NCBI RefSeq assembly: GCF_003184905.1
Contig: NZ_QFRU01000013.1
Location: 38,803 to 102,802, forward strand
Reading direction: 5' to 3'
Source of the DNA: Bacillus sp. CGMCC 1.16541
GTDB taxonomy: Bacteria; Bacillota; Bacilli; Bacillales; Bacillaceae_H
DNA: 64,000 nucleotides
Shown here: piece after piece, positions 58,026 to 64,000 of the stretch
How the letters are laid out: every line of letters starts with the position of its first letter
Numbering within the stretch: position 1 is the first letter of the stretch
Made by a program: the position numbers and the translations under genes
Notes under the pieces: model-generated
What the model saw: only the letters and a program-made list of their open reading frames with translations
Told to the model about the DNA's origin: nothing
Databases searched by the model: none

Positions 58026-58239
58026 AGCTCATCCCCCAGTTCCAATCAAGATAGTGTTGTTATTATCTATAAATATATGAAGCAAACGAATAAAACGATT
58101 TATTAAAATTTTAGCACTTTTTTTATTATTTGAATATATTTTTTTGAAAAATTTGTCGTTTTATCAGCGGTGTCATATATTAACTTGAAGAATAGATTCC
58201 TTTGTCGTCTAAATACCCTCTCACTTGCGCGCATAAACA
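58026..58239. other. AT-rich gap upstream of the proline dehydrogenase gene
   Basis: No gene. Presumably the promoter region of fadM; I see no site I would name. Confidence 0.4.
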
Positions 58240-58293
58240 AAAATAAGAAGCAGAACGACCATGACAAGCATGATTATTCTGCTTCTTATTTTT
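58240..58293. terminator. Terminator of the yusU siderophore unit
   Basis: AAAATAAGAAGCAGAA / TTCTGCTTCTTATTTT perfect 16-bp stem, T-runs on both strands; it overlaps the yusU stop. Confidence 0.88.
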
Positions 58294-58537
58294 ATCGCTT
58301 CGAGCGGTGCTTATCGTTTAATTCTTTAATTTCGCGAATGACATTCATCATTTCTGTTTTCCCGTCCGGATACGTTTCATTCCAGTGTTTGGCTAGAGCC
58401 GGCATTGTTTTCGCAATGTATGTATATAAGGCCCACATCTGTACCTTTTCCTTTAACTCCTCCGAACTTTCTCCAACCATTAATTCTGTATACTTTTCTA
58501 ACAGTCCGTCGAATTGATCTTTCAATTTTTGATCCAA
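58292..58537 (-). CDS. yusU: YusU family (DUF2573) protein
   Basis: An 81-residue predicted helical protein of the YusU/DUF2573 family, with GLLEKYTELMVGESSEELKEK and MWALYTYIAKTMPALAKHW. Unknown role, but in B. subtilis it is paired with yusV. TTG start after AAAGGAGAG, 3 bases after the stop of the reductase gene. Last gene of the iron unit. Confidence 0.82.
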   Translation of the reverse strand: MDQKLKDQFDGLLEKYTELMVGESSEELKEKVQMWALYTYIAKTMPALAKHWNETYPDGKTEMMNVIREIKELNDKHRSKR

Positions 58538-58540
58538 TCA

Positions 58541-59314
58541 TTACTCTCCTTTCACTTTGCACATAATTGGGCACGTTGTACAATATTGATTTTTGGCTGC
58601 TGTTTGATAAGAAAAACAACACGTTTTTCTTACTCTCACATCTACCTGTAAACTTTCTACAAACTGCTTCGGTTTGTTATATCTTGATAAAGGGTTTTGA
58701 TGATACGCCCCAAATAACGAACCGTTTTCTTCTTCATACAAATAGGAGAAATCAGCTTGAATGCGCTCTTTTATTGACTCTAAAGCTGGTTCATTTAAAA
58801 GCATCTCATACATCCACATGACATAAACCGAAGCGTTCTCCCAAAGAATAAGCTTAGAAACCTTTGAAATTTTTCGAGCTTCTATCCATATTTTATCAAT
58901 GTGTTGGGCAAATAATTCTTGTAAAAGCTCTTCACGCTTTTGCACCCGATTGGTTTCATTCACTTCCTCGACCTCATAGCTGTCTAAGTAAATGGATGGC
59001 AACCATAAGCGATCGTTCATATCGGTTGTTTCTAACGAAATATGCTCACGATTGATGTTTATTTTTTTATGAAGCACGGAAAAAGAATAAAGGAAAACCA
59101 ATACAACAAAACTGTACCTTTTTGCAAAAATAGAAGCAGCCACTTTAAAATCTGGCGCTTCTATTTGCTGTTGCACAAACTGTAAATGTGAACGCAATGT
59201 TTGTTCACTCATTAGTTCAGTCGTTTTCATTGTTAAAGAAGAGGGTACTTTTTTTACGATAAGACGAAATTTTTCTTCTAAAAGAGTGAGTTCTTCATGA
59301 CTAAATTGCTTCAT
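58541..59314 (-). CDS. FhuF-like ferric-siderophore reductase
   Basis: A 257-residue protein with a FhuF/FchR-type organisation: a helical IucA/FhuF-like body and a C-terminal [2Fe-2S] motif, Cys232-Cys233 then Cys245 and Cys248 (CC-x11-C-x2-C), plus Cys252. Such proteins reduce ferric siderophores in the cytosol to release iron. The spacing is one residue longer than the common CC-x10-C-x2-C. It overlaps the end of the ABC ATPase gene by 14 bases, so import and reduction are coupled. Confidence 0.8.
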   Translation of the reverse strand: MKQFSHEELTLLEEKFRLIVKKVPSSLTMKTTELMSEQTLRSHLQFVQQQIEAPDFKVAASIFAKRYSFVVLVFLYSFSVLHKKININREHISLETTDMNDRLWLPSIYLDSYEVEEVNETNRVQKREELLQELFAQHIDKIWIEARKISKVSKLILWENASVYVMWMYEMLLNEPALESIKERIQADFSYLYEEENGSLFGAYHQNPLSRYNKPKQFVESLQVDVRVRKTCCFSYQTAAKNQYCTTCPIMCKVKGE

Positions 59315-60125
59315 TTGCTGTCCCTACCTTTTTTACAATGCATCGCCCTCTTCCGTGCGGAATGCATAATGGTGTTCCAAAGAGTGGGTCAACTGTCACG
59401 TCACAATTCATTTGAAAAACGTTACGTACTAGGTCACAGCTAATTACATCTTCTGGCTTCCCTTGTGCATAAATCTGTTTATTTTGAAGAGCAACAAGGT
59501 TATGCGCATAACGACAAGCCAAGTTCAAATCATGAAGAACCATAATAATGGTCCGATTCTCCCTTTCATTCAGTTCAAACAATAAATCTAAAATCTCGAT
59601 TTGATGTGTCATATCAAGATAAGTAGTTGGCTCATCTAACAAGATAATATCCGTATCTTGCGCCAATGTCATAGCAATCCAAGCACGTTGACGCTGACCA
59701 CCTGATAAGGAATCAACCGCACGATCTGCCAACTCTTTCATCCCCGTTGCTTCGAGGGCTTCGTTTACTTTTCGCTCATCTTCCTCTGACCACTGACGAA
59801 ACCAGTTTTGATAAGGATAGCGTCCTTGCTTTACAAGTTGTAAAACCGTTAGCCCTTCTGGTGCAACTGGCCCTTGAGGTAAAATCGCAAGTTGCTTGGC
59901 AATTTCTTTTGTCGGGAGTTTTGATATCTTCTCTCCCTCAATAAGAATGGAACCATCTTGTGGTTTTAACAAGCGAGCCAAAGAACGAAGTAACGTTGAT
60001 TTTCCACAACCGTTACTACCGATAAAAACGGTAATTTCTCCTTTTGGAATCTTTAAATCTAGTTCATTTATAATAATTGATTCTCCATAAGACAACGTTA
60101 GCGACTTTGTTTCGAGTGAGTTCAT
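59301..60125 (-). CDS. yusV: Iron-siderophore ABC transporter ATPase, YusV-like
   Basis: A 274-residue ATPase. Walker [10 protein letters not shown] (about 38-46), signature [11 protein letters not shown], Walker [14 protein letters not shown] and H-loop [12 protein letters not shown]. In B. subtilis YusV energises several siderophore importers, including YfiYZ-YfhA and Feu; here it lies beside permeases resembling YfiZ-YfhA. Start ATG after AAAGGAGCG; an in-frame TTG lies seven codons earlier. Confidence 0.9.
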   Translation of the reverse strand: MNSLETKSLTLSYGESIIINELDLKIPKGEITVFIGSNGCGKSTLLRSLARLLKPQDGSILIEGEKISKLPTKEIAKQLAILPQGPVAPEGLTVLQLVKQGRYPYQNWFRQWSEEDERKVNEALEATGMKELADRAVDSLSGGQRQRAWIAMTLAQDTDIILLDEPTTYLDMTHQIEILDLLFELNERENRTIIMVLHDLNLACRYAHNLVALQNKQIYAQGKPEDVISCDLVRNVFQMNCDVTVDPLFGTPLCIPHGRGRCIVKKVGTANEAI

Positions 60126-60197
60126 CTCAATCGCTCCTTTTAACAAAGAATGTAACTTCGCATTCGCGAACAGTAATCAACTCTTTGACTATTTAAT

Positions 60198-61250
60198 TTA
60201 TGACGCATTTCTTTGTTTATATAACAAGTAAATAAAATAAGGTGCTCCAATGGCAGCTGTAAAAACGCCCGCTGGTATTTCAATTGGTAAAAACATCGTT
60301 CGACCTATTAAGTCAGCGACTAATACAAGAATCGCCCCAATTAGTGCTGATACAGGTAACAATGCCCCAAACGAAGAACCAACTAATCTTCTTGCGATAT
60401 GCGGTGCAAGCAATCCGACAAAGCTGATTCCTCCAGCAAATGCAACAGCACTTCCTGTTAGAGCGGTACTCATCAAGAGCAAACTGAGTCGATTTTTTTG
60501 AACATGACTTCCTACGTTCTTTGCCATATCCTCACCAAGTTCTTGAATATTAACATGTCGAACCATCATAAAACTGATTACGACTAACAAACAAGTCACA
60601 GGAAACAATGTATAAACATTTTTCCAGTTAGATCCATATACACTACCTGTAATCCAAATGTTTGCTTGACTCGCTTGATAAATGGGACCAATGATCATAA
60701 ATAACGTGGTAAGAGATTTCGTCAAAGCTGTTAACCCAATCCCAATTAATACAAGAGTAATGGGCGATACACCGTCTTTCCAAGCTAAGACATATAGCAA
60801 TAAAGCGACGACAGATGCTCCAATAAACGCACTAAGAGGTAACCAATGGATGCTCACTGTCAGAGAGTGGTTTTCATCACTAAACAGTGTTAAGAATAAG
60901 ACGACGGCAACAGATGCCCCTCCTGTCAATCCAATTAAATCCGGTGAAGCAAGAGGATTTCGAACAAGCCCTTGTAAAATAGCTCCTGCAACAGCCAAGC
61001 AAACCCCTGCTAAGATCGCGATTATAATACGTGGCAAACGGAATGACTTTACAATGAGTTGTTCAAATTCTGCACCTTGTCCAAAGATAATTTGAATGAT
61101 TTTAAGAGGGCCGATAAATAACTCTCCCATACCTGCACTTAAAAGAAATAATCCTATTAATAAGATCGATAAGATAGATAGAACAACGGTTGCTGGAACA
61201 TTCAGCAAAAATGAGAGCTTGCCAACTCGAACCGATTTATGTTTATTCAT
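60198..61250 (-). CDS. FecCD-family siderophore permease (YfhA-like)
   Basis: A 350-residue permease of the BtuC/FecCD type with about nine to ten spans. Blocks: LPRIIIAILAGVCLAVAGAI, RNPLASPDLIGLTGGASVAV and FVGLLAPHIARRLVGSSFG. It forms a heterodimer with the product of the upstream gene; the ATG overlaps that stop by 4 bases. Symbol yfhA is suggested only by similarity of the cluster. Confidence 0.88.
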   Translation of the reverse strand: MNKHKSVRVGKLSFLLNVPATVVLSILSILLIGLFLLSAGMGELFIGPLKIIQIIFGQGAEFEQLIVKSFRLPRIIIAILAGVCLAVAGAILQGLVRNPLASPDLIGLTGGASVAVVLFLTLFSDENHSLTVSIHWLPLSAFIGASVVALLLYVLAWKDGVSPITLVLIGIGLTALTKSLTTLFMIIGPIYQASQANIWITGSVYGSNWKNVYTLFPVTCLLVVISFMMVRHVNIQELGEDMAKNVGSHVQKNRLSLLLMSTALTGSAVAFAGGISFVGLLAPHIARRLVGSSFGALLPVSALIGAILVLVADLIGRTMFLPIEIPAGVFTAAIGAPYFIYLLYKQRNAS

Positions 61251-62251
61251 GATGAGCGAACCCCCTTACGTGCAATATAAATAAAGAAAGGAGTTCCAAT
61301 AAAAGCTGTCATAATCCCAACTGGTATTTCTTCTGGCATAATGACATAACGAGCAGAAATGTCGGCAACCAATAATAAAATGCCCCCCATTACTCCACAG
61401 TAAGGGAAAATCCAGCGATAATCTTGGCCGACTAACCAACGCACCATATGAGGTACAATGATACCTACAAAACTAATGGGCCCTGCAATGGCTACGGCTC
61501 CTCCTGCTAAAAGAACGATGATGATACCTGCACCTATCTTCACCATTCCCGTGCGCTGTCCTAATCCTTTTGCAACGTCTTCTCCAATTGTTAAAATATT
61601 AATCTTGTTAGCTAGTAAAAATGCTCCTACCGTGGCAACCACAAGGTAAGGTAGAACCGAATATAAGATTTCTAACTTTCTTCCTTGAACCGAACCTGCT
61701 AGCCAATAAAGTACTTGATCTAAAGATGATTCATCTAATACGAGGAAACCTTGTGTTAATGAGGAGAACAAAGCGGCAATCGCAGCTCCAGCTAACGTTA
61801 ATTTAATAGGTGTTAACCCCTCTCTTCCTAGTGAACCTAAGAAATAAACCACGACTACTGTAATTGCAGCTCCTAAAAAGGCAATCCACGTAAAAGCTTG
61901 TAATGATGTAATGGAAAAAATCATGATTGCAATGACAATGAAAAAGCTTGCCCCAGCATTCACCCCGATAATATCTGGAGATGCAAGTGGGTTTTTCGTT
62001 AACGCTTGCATCATGGCTCCTGCAATTCCTAAACTACTTCCAACAGCTGCACCAATTAACGCACGCGGCAACCTTACATTTTGAATAATAAGATGTTCGT
62101 TTGATCCGTCAAACGCGCGAAAAGCTGCAATGGATGTTTCAATGCTCGTATTTGTATAACCGAGTATAATACTCAAGCCAATACATATCATTAAAATAAT
62201 GAATCCTATTATTAACCCGACTACTTTTAAATTGAAGGTTCGTAATACCAT
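61247..62251 (-). CDS. FecCD-family siderophore permease (YfiZ-like)
   Basis: A 334-residue FecCD permease paralogous to the next gene: LPRALIGAAVGSSLGIAGAM, KNPLASPDIIGVNAGASFFI and ISFVGIIVPHMVRWLVGQDYR. First gene of the minus-strand iron unit, directly after a promoter overlapped by Fur-type sites. AGGAGC lies before the ATG. Confidence 0.88.
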   Translation of the reverse strand: MVLRTFNLKVVGLIIGFIILMICIGLSIILGYTNTSIETSIAAFRAFDGSNEHLIIQNVRLPRALIGAAVGSSLGIAGAMMQALTKNPLASPDIIGVNAGASFFIVIAIMIFSITSLQAFTWIAFLGAAITVVVVYFLGSLGREGLTPIKLTLAGAAIAALFSSLTQGFLVLDESSLDQVLYWLAGSVQGRKLEILYSVLPYLVVATVGAFLLANKINILTIGEDVAKGLGQRTGMVKIGAGIIIVLLAGGAVAIAGPISFVGIIVPHMVRWLVGQDYRWIFPYCGVMGGILLLVADISARYVIMPEEIPVGIMTAFIGTPFFIYIARKGVRSS

Positions 62252-62301
62252 ATCGTTGCTCCTCTAAACTATGCGTAAAAAGTCCTTTTTCTCTATTTTT
62301 A

Positions 62302-62330
62302 AGTTTAGGAAAGAAAATGATATGTGTCAA
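62302..62330 (-). promoter_or_regulatory. Sigma-A promoter of the siderophore permease unit
   Basis: Minus strand TTGACA (62325-62330), 17 bases, TAAACT (62302-62307). Confidence 0.85.
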
Positions 62331-62336
62331 TGAGTT

Positions 62337-62351
62337 TGAGAATCATTTTCA
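62337..62351. promoter_or_regulatory. Fur box between divergent iron genes
   Basis: TGAGAATCATTTTCA fits the 7-1-7 Fur pattern TGATAATNATTATCA at 13 of 15 positions. It sits between the two divergent -35 elements. Confidence 0.8.
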
Positions 62352-62359
62352 CTTTTGTG

Positions 62360-62388
62360 TTGACAGTGTTATGAACTTGGAATAATAT
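62360..62388 (+). promoter_or_regulatory. Sigma-A promoter of the siderophore-binding protein gene
   Basis: TTGACA, 17 bases, TAATAT. Confidence 0.85.
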
Positions 62389-62400
62389 CTTACTTGTGAA

Positions 62401-62415
62401 TGAAAATCATTATCA
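62401..62415. promoter_or_regulatory. Fur box downstream of the plus-strand promoter
   Basis: TGAAAATCATTATCA, 14 of 15 positions of the 7-1-7 Fur box, just after the predicted transcription start and before the gene's ribosome site. Confidence 0.88.
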
Positions 62416-62438
62416 TAAAGATAAATGGGGGTAAACAA

Positions 62439-63431
62439 ATGAATACATATGTGAAAAATCGCTTTTCATATGTTCTTGCACTTCTATCTATTATGGCGCT
62501 ATTAGTTGTATCCGCTTGCGGTAACACAACAGAAGAAAAGCCTGCTGAAGATGGCGAGAAAGATAAAGCAGCATCAGAAGAAACATATACCGTTCAACAT
62601 GCAATGGGTGAAACAAAGATTGAAGGAACGCCAAAACGCGTTGTTATTTTAACAAATGAAGGAACAGAAGCTTTAGTAGCAATGGGTGTAACGCCTGTTG
62701 GAGCTGTTCAATCTTGGATTGGTGACCCTTGGTACGATCACATTAAAGATGACATGAAAGATGTAAAAAGTGTCGGAACAGAAAGCGAACCAAGTCTTGA
62801 AACAATTGCTTCACTAAAACCTGATCTAATCATTGGAAACAAGCAACGTCAAGAAGCTGTTTATGATCAATTAAATCAAATTGCACCAACCGTCTTTTCA
62901 GAAGCTTTACGTGGTGATTGGAAAGAAAACTTTGAACTTTATGCAAAAGCATTAAATAAAGAAGAAGACGGTCAAAAAGTGATTGCTGACTTTGATGGTC
63001 GTATTGAAGAGTTAAAAGGCAAACTAGGCGATCAATTACAAAAAGAAGTATCAATTGTTCGTTTTACGGCTGGCGATGTTCGGATCTATCATAAAGATTC
63101 ATTCTCGGGTGTGATTTTAGAACAACTAGGATTTGCTCGTCCAGAATCACAAAACGTCGATGACTTTGCTGAAATGAACGCAACGAAAGAGCGTATTCCT
63201 GCAATGGACGGAGACGTAATGTTCTACTTCTCTTACGAAACAGGTGATGGAGAAGCAACAAAGCTTGAAGAAGAGTGGACAAAAGATCCATTATTCCAAA
63301 ACTTAAACGTAGCAAAAGCAGGAGAAGTTCATAAAGTAAGTGACCCTATCTGGAACACTGCTGGTGGTGTTGTTGCTGCAAACTTAATGCTAGATGACAT
63401 CGAAAAGTATTTCTTAGAAGAAAATAAATAA
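62439..63431 (+). CDS. Siderophore-binding lipoprotein (YfiY-like)
   Basis: A 330-residue FecB/FhuD-type substrate-binding protein. Signal peptide with lipobox VSAC (lipid-Cys near residue 26), an acidic linker, then FecB lobes (TPKRVVILTNEGTEALVAMG; LETIASLKPDLIIGNKQRQE; GGVVAANLMLDDIEKYF). It likely feeds the divergent permease/ATPase unit, resembling B. subtilis YfiY, a hydroxamate/schizokinen-type receptor; the ligand is inference. The frame is open 13 codons upstream into the Fur box; the ATG after TGGGGG is right. Confidence 0.9.
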   Translation: MNTYVKNRFSYVLALLSIMALLVVSACGNTTEEKPAEDGEKDKAASEETYTVQHAMGETKIEGTPKRVVILTNEGTEALVAMGVTPVGAVQSWIGDPWYDHIKDDMKDVKSVGTESEPSLETIASLKPDLIIGNKQRQEAVYDQLNQIAPTVFSEALRGDWKENFELYAKALNKEEDGQKVIADFDGRIEELKGKLGDQLQKEVSIVRFTAGDVRIYHKDSFSGVILEQLGFARPESQNVDDFAEMNATKERIPAMDGDVMFYFSYETGDGEATKLEEEWTKDPLFQNLNVAKAGEVHKVSDPIWNTAGGVVAANLMLDDIEKYFLEENK

Positions 63432-63439
63432 GACGAAGA

Positions 63440-63474
63440 CAAAAGGAGTTGGCCATGTGTCAATTCCTTTTTCA
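63440..63474 (+). terminator. Terminator of the siderophore-binding protein gene
   Basis: AAAAGGAGTTG / CAATTCCTTTT (one G-U pair) with a 10-base loop and TTTTTC. Confidence 0.8.
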
Positions 63475-63534
63475 TTTTGAAGACACATCAAAGTAATCCT
63501 TTGAGGATTCGCTCTATCATTGAGCTCCACCGCT

Positions 63535-63557
63535 TTTAAACAAACGTTTGATTAAAG
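63535..63557. repeat. 23-bp near-palindrome, copy 2
   Basis: Exact copy of the element at 29394-29416, again in the region after a plus-strand gene, here beyond the terminator. Confidence 0.75.
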
Positions 63558-63688
63558 AGAAATAGCATGTAAATCTTCTTGACTCAACGTCACTTAACTA
63601 CCCAACTCTTAGCCTCTTCCTTTATGTGACATTCTTTTGAGCCATTAATATATTATACGCTGACTTGTCCTACTCTTGTGTGTGCGTA

Positions 63689-63720
63689 TGCATAGCTCCG
63701 GCTTGTTTTACACATACTGA
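63689..63720 (+). promoter_or_regulatory. Possible sigma-G promoter
   Basis: TGCATA, 18 bases, CATACTGA compares well with the sigma-G pattern TGAATA ... CATACTA, placed so that transcription would start about 18 bases before the next ATG. Confidence 0.45.
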
Positions 63721-63743
63721 ACACATAAAAAGGAGGAATGAAC

Positions 63744-63917
63744 ATGGATCCAAAGCAACCAAAACAACATGAACTACATACAGAAGAAATGGCTGATCGT
63801 CAATTTGAAGCCGAAGATTACAATCGCCAAGATGAGTTATCGCAAGGTCTTGCTGAAACGCATGAGCAAATGAGCGATGTATATAGCGAAGGAACGGTTG
63901 AAGATACAAATCGTTAA
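63744..63917 (+). CDS. DUF4025/YozQ-like small protein
   Basis: A 57-residue acidic protein beginning MDPKQPKQHELHTEEMADRQ with the core ETHEQMSDVYSEGTVED, which I recognise as the DUF4025 (YozQ-like) family of small Bacillus proteins of unknown function. AAGGAGGAATG precedes the ATG. A sigma-G-like promoter upstream suggests forespore expression, an inference. It lies only 26 bases from the insertion element end. Confidence 0.75.
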   Translation: MDPKQPKQHELHTEEMADRQFEAEDYNRQDELSQGLAETHEQMSDVYSEGTVEDTNR

Positions 63918-63943
63918 TCATGAGAAAAAAAGCAAGGGACGAA

Positions 63944-64000
63944 TGAAGTGACCCCTAAAAGTTAGACACGGTTATTTCATTATGCTGCTTGCTCAAAATG
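63944..64000. mobile_element. End of an IS3-family insertion sequence (partial)
   Basis: TGAAGTGACCCCTAAAAGTT followed by AGACA reads like an IS3/IS150-type terminal inverted repeat. The remainder of the element is beyond the window. Direct repeats cannot be judged from one end. Confidence 0.72.
63980..64000 (-). CDS. IS3-family transposase, C-terminal end only
   Basis: On the minus strand the last bases translate HFEQAA followed by TAA, typical of the end of IS3-type OrfB transposases, and the stop lies about 30 bases from the element's terminal repeat. Only six residues are visible, so this is a partial call resting on its place inside the IS end. Confidence 0.55.
   Translation of the reverse strand, partial: HFEQAA

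Larger units (their letters stand above)
63475..63743. other. Gap before the small DUF4025 gene
   Basis: No gene. It contains the second copy of the near-palindrome and, at its 3' end, a forespore-type promoter for the next gene. Confidence 0.5.

Overview
The window is a low-GC stretch of a spore-forming Bacillaceae chromosome. Gene order follows the yuxO ... yui-yum-yut-yuz-yun-suf-met-yus segment of the Bacillus subtilis map so closely that most genes can be named by both sequence and position. It carries spore genes (yutH, yutC, yunB, lytH, a yuzC-like coat protein), type II NADH dehydrogenases and Gram-positive S-box and L-box riboswitches. I cannot settle genus or species. Departures from B. 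subtilis order include a lysine-riboswitch NhaC-type transporter, an NSS transporter with a 36-residue partner, an HD-GYP protein, a local metY, and a YfiYZ/YfhA-like siderophore system next to yusV.

Layout: 1-14 kb holds a thioesterase, a spore-coat-like protein, an HD protein, the YuiF transporter, a monooxygenase fragment, pepA, the yuiDCB set, a Nudix hydrolase, yumB, yumC, a LacI-type regulator, an IscA-type carrier and dapF. 14-28 kb holds a DUF2225 gene, yuzB, yutJ, yutI, yuzD, hom-thrC-thrB, a 2-hydroxyacid dehydrogenase, yutH to yutC and lipA. 28-38 kb holds lytH, the NSS transporter pair, the lysine-riboswitch transporter, yunB, an HD-GYP protein, yunC, yunE, a 54-residue membrane protein and yunF. 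38-51 kb holds sufCDSUB, yurZ, metNPQ and metY (each methionine unit with its own SAM riboswitch), yusE, yusF, yusG, gcvH and yusI. 51-64 kb holds fadNAE under a FadR-type operator, yuzL, a proline dehydrogenase, yusU, a ferric-siderophore reductase, a Fur-boxed siderophore importer, a small DUF4025 gene, and the end of an IS3-type element at the right edge.

Several genes form functional groups. Fe-S cluster supply (SufCDSUB, an IscA-type carrier, the NifU-like YutI) sits near a lipoate-dependent set (LipA, GcvH). Sulfur amino acid supply (MetNPQ, MetY, an NSS transporter) is under S-box control. Fatty acid oxidation is under FadR-type control and iron import under Fur-type control. Most genes are on the minus strand; plus-strand genes are mostly single units bounded by shared bidirectional terminators.

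The window is largely ordinary core genome. I see no defence island, prophage or CRISPR array. The items most worth a second look are a family of four roughly 150-bp intergenic hairpin elements at gene 3' ends, a 23-bp near-palindrome repeated exactly at two loci, the lysine riboswitch on the NhaC-type gene, unannotated small genes, and a truncated FAD monooxygenase. Promoter and operator calls are by eye against consensus.
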